Positions 1 through 6,968 of a stretch of DNA of 7,117 nt are shown here, in pieces; position 1 is the stretch's first letter, and the number at the start of each line of letters is the position of its first letter. The notes beneath the pieces were generated by a model. That model did not search any database. It saw only the letters and a program-made list of their open reading frames with translations, and was not told the DNA's origin. The translations under genes and the position numbers were made by a program. Where the stretch lies: assembly GCA_030619435.1 (NCBI GenBank), contig JAUXBI010000091.1:1-7117 (forward strand), written 5' to 3'. The stretch comes from Syntrophaceae bacterium. GTDB lineage: Bacteria > Desulfobacterota > Syntrophia > Syntrophales > UBA2210.

Positions 1-93
1 TGAGGATGCTTACTTTTGTTTCCTGGCGTTGACTTTGTTGTTTTAATAATGGTAAGTTGATTTCAGCATAATTGCAGGAATAATTCTCAGGGG
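1..93 (+). promoter_or_regulatory. Upstream region of the sensor kinase gene, weak promoter candidates
   Basis: No coding sequence is supported here; an in-frame stop at 58-60 limits any upstream extension of the kinase gene. Two weak sigma-70-like possibilities are visible: TTGACT at 29-34 with TAAGTT at 53-58 (18-bp spacer), and a CATAAT hexamer at 67-72 without a convincing -35. The three-copy element found upstream of the other envelope genes is not present here, so the two-component operon does not look autoregulated through it. The window may begin inside a longer intergenic region. Confidence 0.2.
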
Positions 94-2265
94 ATGAGGG
101 GGCTGTTAGCCTCTCCAGTAATCGAAATGCTTGACTCTCTTCGGATTGCTATTGAAAGGCACAAGAAACTCATCCTTATTTTTCTGACAGCCATCTTTCT
201 TCCTTCAGTTGCACTAAGTATATTTGGCGTGAGATCCATCCGCAATGAAAGATTCAGATTGGTCAAGCAGCTGGAGGATGAGCATAGAAGAGGGGCAGCG
301 TTTCTTAAACAACAGATCCGTTCCCGTTTTGTGGACATCGAAAACATCCTGCAGAACCTGGCTCAGAATCCGTCCTTTGCCCGGAGGGATTATGCTTCTA
401 TTGAGGAGTTATTGAATTTTCATGTAAGGGAGAATCGTCTCATAGAGCATGTTTTTCTGGTTTATAAGGATGAGGAGCCTTTGTTCCCCCTGTTTCTCCC
501 GATTTCGGAAAAAAGGCCGGATACGCCGATGTCTCCCATGACTGATGCTCACGGATTGACGTTAGAGAAAGCTCAAAAACTTGAATTCAGTCAAAAAAGA
601 ATCGCCGATGCGGTTGAATCGTATAAGCTCATTTTGTCTCGCTCCCAAGACAGAAACACCCAGGCCCAGATGCTTTTCAATATAGCCCGATGCTACATGA
701 AGCTGGAAAATTATGACCGAGCCATCCACAGCTTCTCGAGAGTCTGCGCAGAGTATTCCCAATGCACGACTTTCTCGCTGCTGCCCCTGGATCTCCTGGC
801 TGGGGTTCAGATCGTCAGGTGTTATGGTAAAATGGGATCTTGTGATGATTTTTATCGAAACTCCATTGATCTATACAGAAATCTTCTCCAGAAGCGCTGG
901 CATCTGGACGCCGACCAATTCAAGACTTATGCCTCGATGGTGGAAAAGGATATTTCGGATTTTTTATCCACAGAGTTGGAAAATCATAACGGCAAAGATT
1001 ACGGCCAGGAGTTCGAACGGCTGAGAGGAATCCACAGGAGGATCAATGAACAATGGCCGAGGGTTGAAGATGCAAGACGCTTTATTCTCCCCGAGCTGCA
1101 GAGAAGTTTCAGGCAGCAGGGCGCCTCCGTTTTCCGTCCTTTTCGCCATTCCCAGGTAATAAAGCATGAGGAATATCTCGTCCTAGCTGTAGCACTCCGT
1201 GATGAAGATGGAGGGGGAAACCCCGGACTGCTGGGAGTCATAGTAAACCAAGACTATCTGATCGATCATGAGATAAGCAGCATTGTGGCAGAGACTCCCT
1301 TTTCACTTAAGGCTTCTGTGGCTATCTCTACCCTTTCAGGCCAGACTCTGTTGGGGCCTGGGAGCATGCCTGCAGAGCGTTACTCAGTCACAGAATATTT
1401 TGAGAACAATTTTCCCCCTTGGAGGATTGATATTTACCCTCCAGGAATGGATGGATTAGGGTATTTAAAAAACTTCTATTTTTGGACCATCCTGACCATC
1501 CTGGTCCTTCTTATATCCGGGACCGTTCTGGTGGTGAGGGCCATCGCTCACGAGATGGAGATACTGAGATTAAAATCTGATTTTGTCTCCTCTGTCTCTC
1601 ATGAATTCAAGACCCCCATAATGGCCATACAGACATTGAGTGAGAGACTGCAGCTGGGAAGGGTCAAGTCTCTTGATAAGAGAAAGGAATATTATTCGAT
1701 CATATCGAAGAATGCAGACAGGTTGAGCAGCCTGGTAAAGAACACATTGGACTTTTCAAGAATCGAAGAGGGAAAAAGTGAATATTTCTTTCAGGAAACG
1801 GATGTGTCTCAGCTATTGATGGATGAAATAGAACAATTCAAAAGAGACAAGAGTTATGCTGGAATAAGAATCGACTCCCGGATTTCTCGAAACCTCCCAC
1901 GTCTCTATTTGGACAGGAGAGCGTTCTCCTTAGTCCTGAATAATCTCTTGGAAAATGCCGTCAAATTTTCAACGGGGAGTACAGAGATTTATGTGAATGC
2001 CAGAAAGGAAGCTGAAAGCGTCAGGGTGGATGTGGAAGACAAGGGTGTAGGCATCGCCTCCAGCGACCTGGATAAAATCTTCGATAAATTTTACCAAGGG
2101 AAAAATGCCACCCGGCAAGACGCAAAAGGGACCGGCTTGGGGCTGGCTTTGGTCAAGCATACAGTTGAAGCCCACGGCGGGAAAGTCCTGGTGAAAAGCA
2201 GGGTCGGTCAGGGAAGCATGTTTACCATAATATTACCCATCGGGAAACAGGGGGGTGAGGTTTGA
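94..2265 (+). CDS. Membrane-bound sensor histidine kinase with large TPR-containing extracytoplasmic sensor
   Basis: This is the sensor of a two-component system. It autophosphorylates on a histidine and passes the phosphate to the regulator encoded immediately downstream. A transmembrane helix lies near residues 26-46. An extracytoplasmic region of about 410 residues follows, with Cache-like stretches near 75-135 and 345-450 flanking a TPR-like helical segment at about 155-225. A second transmembrane helix lies near 460-484. No HAMP domain fits in the roughly 20-residue linker to the HisKA motif SHEFKTP, where H503 is the phosphoacceptor. The ATPase domain shows an N box (NNLLENAVKF, N621), G1 (DKGVGI, 649-654), an F box (F663/F666) and G2 (GTGLGL, 679-684), so it looks catalytically complete. 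All five cysteines of the protein lie at 200-250, in or beside the TPR. The ATG at 94 has a CAGGGG directly before it. ATG 127 (residue 12) is an alternative start, with no better ribosome site. The Cache assignment is tentative and the ligand is unknown. Confidence 0.93.
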   Translation: MRGLLASPVIEMLDSLRIAIERHKKLILIFLTAIFLPSVALSIFGVRSIRNERFRLVKQLEDEHRRGAAFLKQQIRSRFVDIENILQNLAQNPSFARRDYASIEELLNFHVRENRLIEHVFLVYKDEEPLFPLFLPISEKRPDTPMSPMTDAHGLTLEKAQKLEFSQKRIADAVESYKLILSRSQDRNTQAQMLFNIARCYMKLENYDRAIHSFSRVCAEYSQCTTFSLLPLDLLAGVQIVRCYGKMGSCDDFYRNSIDLYRNLLQKRWHLDADQFKTYASMVEKDISDFLSTELENHNGKDYGQEFERLRGIHRRINEQWPRVEDARRFILPELQRSFRQQGASVFRPFRHSQVIKHEEYLVLAVALRDEDGGGNPGLLGVIVNQDYLIDHEISSIVAETPFSLKASVAISTLSGQTLLGPGSMPAERYSVTEYFENNFPPWRIDIYPPGMDGLGYLKNFYFWTILTILVLLISGTVLVVRAIAHEMEILRLKSDFVSSVSHEFKTPIMAIQTLSERLQLGRVKSLDKRKEYYSIISKNADRLSSLVKNTLDFSRIEEGKSEYFFQETDVSQLLMDEIEQFKRDKSYAGIRIDSRISRNLPRLYLDRRAFSLVLNNLLENAVKFSTGSTEIYVNARKEAESVRVDVEDKGVGIASSDLDKIFDKFYQGKNATRQDAKGTGLGLALVKHTVEAHGGKVLVKSRVGQGSMFTIILPIGKQGGEV

Positions 2266-2951
2266 TGTCCCAAAAAATCCTTGTTGTGGAAGATGACCCC
2301 GACATTGCATTGATCCTGACAGATGAATTCGAGTCGTTTGGGTACACGGTTTTTACAGCCGATGATGGGAGAAAGGGCTTGGACATCGCCGGAGAGAGAA
2401 GCCCTGACCTGATCATTCTGGATCTGATGCTTCCGGTTATGGACGGATATGAAGTATGCCGGGAATTGAGAAACAAAGGAAACAAAACGCCCATCATCAT
2501 GTTGACCGCCAAGGATCAGGAGATCGATAAGGTGCTGGGCTTGGAGTTGGGAGCGGATGATTACGTGACCAAACCCGTCAGTCTCAGGGAGCTCATGGCT
2601 CGGGTGAGGGCCGTCTTACGAAGGACCGCAGAGTGGACAGCAGGCGTGGACACTTTCCGTTTCGGTCAGATAGAACTGGATTTTAGGAAGTATGAGGCAC
2701 ACAAAAGGGGGGTAACGCTGGAACTGACCCCGCTTCAGTTCCACATGTTGAAGCTTCTCATCGAGAGGAGAGGGGAGGTCCTGTCCAGAGATGAATTGCT
2801 CGATGAGATCTGGGGGAGGGATAATCTTTGCGTCTCGTTCCGGACGATAGACAGCCATATCGCCAATATCAGAAGGAAGATTGAAGACGTTCCCTCTCGA
2901 CCTAAACACATCCTCAGTATCCGGGGAGTGGGGTATAAATTTGTGGAATAA
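2265..2951 (+). CDS. OmpR/PhoB-family response regulator
   Basis: This is a cytoplasmic DNA-binding response regulator, cognate to the upstream kinase. Numbered from the ATG at 2265 it has 228 residues, the usual length for the family. The receiver domain (about 3-120) has the acidic pocket E9-D10-D11, phosphoacceptor D53 in ILDLMLP, T81 in MLTA and K103 in the TKP motif, so it should be phosphorylatable. A winged-helix effector domain follows at about 129-228, with the typical LTPLQFHMLKLL start, SRDELLDEIWG, RTIDSHIANIRRKI recognition region and RGVGYKF ending. I chose ATG 2265 because it overlaps the kinase stop (TGATG) and has GTGAGG just upstream. A TTG one codon earlier (2262) is possible but adds only one residue. 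The overlap implies translational coupling. The next gene has its own putative promoter. The targets are unknown; see the three-copy element. Confidence 0.95.
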   Translation: MSQKILVVEDDPDIALILTDEFESFGYTVFTADDGRKGLDIAGERSPDLIILDLMLPVMDGYEVCRELRNKGNKTPIIMLTAKDQEIDKVLGLELGADDYVTKPVSLRELMARVRAVLRRTAEWTAGVDTFRFGQIELDFRKYEAHKRGVTLELTPLQFHMLKLLIERRGEVLSRDELLDEIWGRDNLCVSFRTIDSHIANIRRKIEDVPSRPKHILSIRGVGYKFVE

Positions 2952-2962
2952 GACGCCATCGG

Positions 2963-3028
2963 ATGCGCGGAAGTTACTGTGAATTTGCACACTTCCTTAA
3001 CACAGATCACAGGGAAAAAACATATATT
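2963..3028 (+). promoter_or_regulatory. Shared promoter element, copy 1 (upstream of TPR/propeller gene)
   Basis: This lies in the 111-bp gap after the response regulator gene and reads toward the propeller gene. It carries the imperfect direct repeat TTTGCACA (2984-2991) and TTAACACA (2997-3004), 13 bp apart. A -10-like TATATT follows at 3023-3028, 20 bp after TTAACA. The 29-bp core 2981-3009 matches the copy upstream of the lipoprotein gene (6987-7015, opposite strand) at 27 of 29 positions. The 18 bases before the core also match it at 10 positions without gaps. The expected transcription start near 3035 leaves about 28 nt of leader. The promoter role is inferred from conserved position, orientation and spacing. 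Confidence 0.6.
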
Positions 3029-3062
3029 TCCAAAACGTAGCTAGCGAGTCACTTTAAATGAC

Positions 3063-5171
3063 ATGAAGAGGAAATTTTTTAACCTGTTTGCCCTGCCTCT
3101 TTGCCTTCTCTTAATGCTAAACGCTCTCTCTTCGCAGCAAACAGCAGGAGAGCTGTTACAGAAAGCGCTCTGGATGGAGGAGGCACAGGGAGACATCGCA
3201 CAGGCCATCGATATCTACATAGAGATTTTGAAGCGGTTTCCAGACGAAAGAAAAGTTGCTGCCAAAGCCCAGCTTCATATCGGCCTCTGTTATGCGAAAC
3301 TGGGATTGAGAGAAGCGAAGGATGCCTTTGAGAGGGTTATTGCCGAATATCCGGACCAGGGAGAGGAAGTCAAGATCGCCCGGCAACTGCTGAGCCGCCT
3401 TGCAAGAGCGAAAGCTGTGATCGAGAAAGGCGACACCGAACTGACAATGCGGAAGGTCTTTACGGGCCATCCGAGAGACTTTGTCGGCGCGCCCTCCCCT
3501 GATGGGAAGTATCTTTCGACAGTGGATTGGACGACAGGCGACCTGGCCGTGAGAAACATCTCGACCGGGAAACAGCGCCGGCTCACCCACAAGGGCACCT
3601 GGGAGACGCCGGAGTACGCTCTCGTCTCCATATGGTCACCTGACGGGAAGACACTGGCCTATTCCTGGTTGAATGAGGGGGGATTTTTTGAGCTCCGCAT
3701 CATCGGCCTGGATGGAACAGGATCTCGGGCCCTCTATCGAAACAGAGAATATTTTCTCGTTCAACCATATGACTGGTCCCCTGACGGGCAATTCATCCTG
3801 GCGGGAATCGGGGAACAACAAAGAGTCACGCAAATAGCCGCCATCTCTTCTGTGGACGGATCGACCCGGATTCTCAATGAGGGCCGGGGGATTCATCCCG
3901 GCTTCTATCTGCCTGATGGGAGCGCCATCGTCTGTGAGACTGTCTCGGCGAGCCCCGGATCTCGCGGAAGTGACATTGTTCTGCTTTCAGTTGAGAATGG
4001 AAAGGAAATCCCCCTGGTCGAGCATCCCGCACACGATTTCTCGCTCGGCTGGGATCCTCAGGGGAGCAGGCTGCTTTTCATGAGTGACCGGACCGGAACC
4101 ATGAGTATATGGGCCCTGGAGGTGGCGGATGGTGCTCCAAAAGGGCAGCCCTATCTCATCAAAAAGAATATCGGGAAGATGTCTCCTCTGGGTTTCACGC
4201 GGGCTGGAGGGCTGTATTATGTGATATATACGAGCATGGAGGATGTGTACACAGCAGCGCTGGATCTTGAGAAAAACTCACTGCTGGCTGCGCCCCGGCA
4301 GGCAGAGGACTTGTTCATGGGGGCCAACTCTTCACCCGACTTTTCGCCGGACGGGAATTCCCTTGCCTATATTTCCAGGCGTGCCCATGTCCCCGGGCGC
4401 TTCGAATCCCTGGCCATATGTATACTTTCCCTGCATTCAGGAGAAAAACGGGAACTTTTCCCGGCCCTCGAGCTGATGAGCTTTATCCGCTGGTCGGCTG
4501 ACGGGAAGAAATTCTTTTCCTATGGAATTGAAAAAAAAGGGCGCAAAGGATTGTATTCCATAGACACTCAAACGGGCGCAGTAGATATCATATTGACGTG
4601 CAGGCTGGACGAGGAGGTTATCAAACAGCTCGATGTGTTTCCGGACGGCAAAACACTCGCCTACAAGATGTGGGAGCGCAAGAAGGTCGGAGAAGGCAAT
4701 GTCATGAGCATACGCGTCCGGGATATTCGCACCGGGGAAGAAAAGGAGCTCTATCATAAGGTGAATGCCTCGGAGAGTCATCACATGTCCTTGTCTTCTG
4801 ATGGGCGGTGGATTGTCTTCGATGACAGGACTCCCTTGTGGACCTTGAACATCATACCTGCCGGGGGAGGGGAGCCGAAAGAGATCCATAAGATGGAAAC
4901 CGGAGAGGGCCCGACCTCTTTCGATTGGAAGCCCGGCGTTCGAGAGATATTTTTCACGAAAAGCATAAGCGGGCAGTTGAATCAGCTTTGGCGCATGAAA
5001 TTGGACGGAGAGGAGCCACAGAGGATCGACATGTCCATGAGGGGTATGAGGGAGCTGTGCTTCCATCCGGATGGGAAGCGGATTGCCTTCAGTGCTGCCT
5101 ACAGAGAAGCAGAGCTCTGGGTGATGGAGAATCTGCTGCGACTGGAAAGAAGCGAAAAGGCCTTTAAATAA
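3063..5171 (+). CDS. Exported TPR and PD40 (TolB-like) beta-propeller protein
   Basis: The 702-residue protein starts with an export signal (KRK, then a hydrophobic stretch at about 5-21 and a likely cleavage near ALSS, 21-24). A TPR-like segment follows at about 28-112. The rest is a WD40-like/PD40 propeller, with repeated x-P-D-G-type turns at residues 145, 192, 239, 283, 331, 428, 478, 526, 578 and 668, plus a degenerate DWKPG at 621. The family is usually periplasmic and mediates protein or ligand binding, as in TolB or the propeller half of S9 peptidases. The chain ends soon after the last blade (WVMENLL, 686-692), so no C-terminal peptidase domain is present and no enzymatic role is indicated. 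An in-frame TAG at 3042-3044 and no earlier in-frame start fix the ATG at 3063, yet no Shine-Dalgarno is visible. It has its own copy of the shared promoter element. It meets the next gene tail to tail with a 19-bp gap and no clear terminator. The substrate is unknown. Confidence 0.9.
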   Translation: MKRKFFNLFALPLCLLLMLNALSSQQTAGELLQKALWMEEAQGDIAQAIDIYIEILKRFPDERKVAAKAQLHIGLCYAKLGLREAKDAFERVIAEYPDQGEEVKIARQLLSRLARAKAVIEKGDTELTMRKVFTGHPRDFVGAPSPDGKYLSTVDWTTGDLAVRNISTGKQRRLTHKGTWETPEYALVSIWSPDGKTLAYSWLNEGGFFELRIIGLDGTGSRALYRNREYFLVQPYDWSPDGQFILAGIGEQQRVTQIAAISSVDGSTRILNEGRGIHPGFYLPDGSAIVCETVSASPGSRGSDIVLLSVENGKEIPLVEHPAHDFSLGWDPQGSRLLFMSDRTGTMSIWALEVADGAPKGQPYLIKKNIGKMSPLGFTRAGGLYYVIYTSMEDVYTAALDLEKNSLLAAPRQAEDLFMGANSSPDFSPDGNSLAYISRRAHVPGRFESLAICILSLHSGEKRELFPALELMSFIRWSADGKKFFSYGIEKKGRKGLYSIDTQTGAVDIILTCRLDEEVIKQLDVFPDGKTLAYKMWERKKVGEGNVMSIRVRDIRTGEEKELYHKVNASESHHMSLSSDGRWIVFDDRTPLWTLNIIPAGGGEPKEIHKMETGEGPTSFDWKPGVREIFFTKSISGQLNQLWRMKLDGEEPQRIDMSMRGMRELCFHPDGKRIAFSAAYREAELWVMENLLRLERSEKAFK

Positions 5172-5190
5172 ATATTCTACTTTGCTTATT

Positions 5191-6156
5191 TCACTGGTTT
5201 GATGGTGGGATCCTAATCAATTCGAAGCTGAAATAGAAGTCGCCTCCGGCAAAAAGAGTCGAGTACCAGCCATCAATCGTCGTCCTTTTTCCTCTTTGGA
5301 TTGTCTCGTAGTAGTATTCTTCTAGAAAAAGGAATTGTGGATCTTCTATAGTCCCCACATCTATTCGCCATGTGTCCTCTCCTGTTCTGGTTATCCAGAT
5401 GTTGAAAGGATTAATAGACGCTTCACCCAAATGAGCACTTTTGCGGCATTCTATATTGTGGTAGGTAGGTTCTCTGCCTTCTGTCTGGTAACGCAGTGTC
5501 ATCATGACATAATCGTGATAGTGTCCGTATGTACCTAATAAGTAAGATTCGCCAGGACCCATAGTCAATATGTCTTTGTCAAAAGCATGGAGTTCGATAA
5601 GAAAATATCTATAAGTTAACTCTTCAACATTTGTGTAGGGATGATATTCATTATTTATAAAATTTTGCATACAAAAAGGATCACATGTATCGCATAAATA
5701 TTGACAGCCTTCATAAGGAGGAGGAAATACAGAACAGGGTTTCCCATAATCTGGGTCGATATACGGATAATCCCCCTCATGAAGTTCCAAAAGAAAAACA
5801 TCTTCGAAGTCCACATGCCGGTCAGTCGGATTGGAAATCTTAAATCCGATATAGGTAACAAAATCGTTATCCTTTCTCCATGCTCCAGGACTATTCTTTT
5901 CTACTGTAACTTCGATGTTATGTTCCCCATTGATATAATCTCCCGCTCCGTCGCCGTACAACATTGTAGCAATACTGCTTTCTAATATTGGAAGTTGAAC
6001 CGCCCAGGTGGCTTCTTCTTCGGGTTCTTCCTTATCCAGCCCCGGCGGAGTATCGGGTTTCACCAGCGTTTGAACCTGAGCCTGCATGATGATAGCCGCT
6101 AGAAACAAAGCCACCGTTATAAAACCAAAAATTCCCAATACGCTCCATTTTTTCAT
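5191..6156 (-). CDS. Exported protein of unknown family with a cysteine cluster
   Basis: I do not recognise the family of this 321-residue protein. The N-terminus is a clear export signal (KK, then hydrophobic residues about 5-25, probable cleavage after the alanine of MQAQ). A short acidic, proline-rich linker follows (DKEEPEEEAT, about 41-50). The remainder looks like a beta-rich globular domain, rich in Tyr, Phe, Asp and Glu. C141, C151, C155, C158 and C162 form a five-cysteine cluster (C-x9-C-x3-C-x2-C-x3-C) and C237 stands alone. Disulfides or metal binding are both possible. The start at 6156 is secured by a strong ribosome site 5 nt upstream. GC content is locally very low (13 of 60 bases at 5641-5700), unlike the propeller gene it faces, which hints at different selection or acquisition. 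A copy of the shared promoter element lies upstream, so co-expression with the lipoprotein and propeller genes is likely. Confidence 0.88.
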   Translation of the reverse strand: MKKWSVLGIFGFITVALFLAAIIMQAQVQTLVKPDTPPGLDKEEPEEEATWAVQLPILESSIATMLYGDGAGDYINGEHNIEVTVEKNSPGAWRKDNDFVTYIGFKISNPTDRHVDFEDVFLLELHEGDYPYIDPDYGKPCSVFPPPYEGCQYLCDTCDPFCMQNFINNEYHPYTNVEELTYRYFLIELHAFDKDILTMGPGESYLLGTYGHYHDYVMMTLRYQTEGREPTYHNIECRKSAHLGEASINPFNIWITRTGEDTWRIDVGTIEDPQFLFLEEYYYETIQRGKRTTIDGWYSTLFAGGDFYFSFELIRIPPSNQ

Positions 6157-6160
6157 TGCA

Positions 6161-6167
6161 TCCTCCT
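6161..6167 (-). promoter_or_regulatory. Strong Shine-Dalgarno site for the cysteine-cluster gene
   Basis: On the minus strand the sequence reads AGGAGGA, with AGGAGG ending 5 nt before the ATG at 6156-6154. It is the only textbook ribosome binding site in the window and fixes that start. An overlapping ATG at 6161-6159 lies directly against the AGGAGG and opens only a two-codon frame, so it is not the functional start. Confidence 0.85.
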
Positions 6168-6209
6168 GTTCATGGTTTTTCGAATCTGGAATTCCCTCTT
6201 CTGGTTACT

Positions 6210-6275
6210 AATATGTGATTTTTCAAGGCGGCGAGTGCTAAGGGCACGTGCAAATTCCCCTCATATTCAGTGGAA
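6210..6275 (-). promoter_or_regulatory. Shared promoter element, copy 2 (upstream of cysteine-cluster gene)
   Basis: This lies in the 137-bp gap between the two minus-strand genes and reads toward the 5191-6156 gene. On the minus strand it shows TTTGCACG (6254-6247) and TTAGCACT (6241-6234), again 13 bp apart, then CATATT (6215-6210) 20 bp after TTAGCA. The interval 6235-6275 aligns without gaps to 6993-7033, with 33 of 41 positions identical, including the distal TTCCACTGAA block. The expected transcription start near 6203 gives a leader of about 47 nt that contains the strong ribosome site. It is the most diverged copy in the repeat half-sites. The function is inferred. Confidence 0.55.
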
Positions 6276-6293
6276 GCGAGCTCTGGATCGTAG

Positions 6294-6962
6294 TTAACGA
6301 CCTTCTCTAATGGTAAACTTTTCACTCATTCCGTGGATTTTTTTTATGTTTGGTTTTTCAGGAGCAGCATTGACCCTGATTCTATAATCCGTGCCATCTA
6401 CGAGTGATGGGTCGACAGTCCATGTATATGAACCGTTGTTCTCTAATTCTGAAACAATGGTCAGTATTTCACTTCCTCCTTTGTATAGATAAAGCTTAAC
6501 ATAGGGAAGATACAGGGATTTCATCTTTTTCCTGTTCACTCCCATGGTGTTCTGGGCTTCCCAGGTGATTTCAACTGTTTCTCCCCTAGCCCAGATCGTA
6601 TCCGCTGTCGGATTCGTCACGGTTATTAAGACCGGCTGCAATTTGGCATCCACAACAATCTGATCCGGCCCAATGTTCTTGGCGGTGGCAATAATAGTCG
6701 TTTCCCAATCCCTGAACCCCTCTTTGAGGATCTTAATGGTATGAGACCCAGGTTTCACTTGAAACTCTTCGTTTGTTCTTTTCCCCGTATCCAGACCATC
6801 TATGTATATATATGCGTGCCAGGGCTGAGAGAATACCGCAAGGTCTGCATACCCTTCATCCTCCTCCTTATCTTGGATAGGGATCTCCGGGCTTGCAGGA
6901 TCATGGCATGATGATATAAACGTCATGAGCGCCAGGGCAAAAAAAACAGTCGTTGGTTTCAT
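6294..6962 (-). CDS. Lipoprotein with PEGA domain and Kre9/KNH-like Ig-type domain
   Basis: The 222-residue protein begins with a lipoprotein signal: a hydrophobic stretch at 5-16 and lipobox FISSC, with C19 as the lipidated residue. An acidic linker follows. A PEGA domain spans about 39-109, recognisable from AYIYIDGLDTGKR, the PGSHTIKILKEGF turn and the following W86. The C-terminal domain (about 111-218) resembles the Kre9/KNH family, with the ITVTNPTADTIWARGETVEI start, ITW, the GSYTWTVDP motif and DYRIRV. Both are beta-sandwich modules of envelope proteins, thought to bind cell-surface polymers or proteins; neither is enzymatic. The protein is probably anchored in the periplasm or outer membrane. 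The start at 6962 is the only one that keeps the signal peptide whole, but there is no usable ribosome site, and a -10-like TATATT ends six bases upstream, which suggests a leaderless message. The downstream 5191-6156 gene has its own promoter copy, so the two need not be one operon. Confidence 0.88.
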   Translation of the reverse strand: MKPTTVFFALALMTFISSCHDPASPEIPIQDKEEDEGYADLAVFSQPWHAYIYIDGLDTGKRTNEEFQVKPGSHTIKILKEGFRDWETTIIATAKNIGPDQIVVDAKLQPVLITVTNPTADTIWARGETVEITWEAQNTMGVNRKKMKSLYLPYVKLYLYKGGSEILTIVSELENNGSYTWTVDPSLVDGTDYRIRVNAAPEKPNIKKIHGMSEKFTIREGR

Positions 6963-6968
6963 ATCTTC

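Noticed and set aside
2954..2969. Small hairpin just after the response regulator stop
   Set aside because: The stem is six pairs with a bulge and has no following T-run, so it does not qualify as an intrinsic terminator.
3058..3066. Two-codon upstream frame overlapping the propeller start (ATGACATGA), with the same geometry at 6161-6153 (ATGCAATGA)
   Set aside because: Any ATGAA start with an ATG five bases upstream gives this. At 6161 the first ATG is too close to the ribosome site to be used, so two cases are likely chance.
2616..3590. Several minus-strand open frames of 90-144 codons across the response regulator and propeller genes
   Set aside because: They overlap well-supported genes, overlap one another, and show no family signature.
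4437..5066. A 209-residue open frame on the minus strand inside the propeller gene
   Set aside because: It lies wholly antisense to a gene with clear PD40 repeats, has no ribosome site or recognisable domain, and is a composition shadow.
3063..5171. Propeller protein as an S9-family peptidase
   Set aside because: The chain ends right after the last blade and no alpha/beta hydrolase catalytic domain follows.
5166..5191. AAATAA...TTATTT inverted repeat between the convergent genes as a bidirectional terminator
   Set aside because: The six pairs are all A/T, too weak for a terminator stem.
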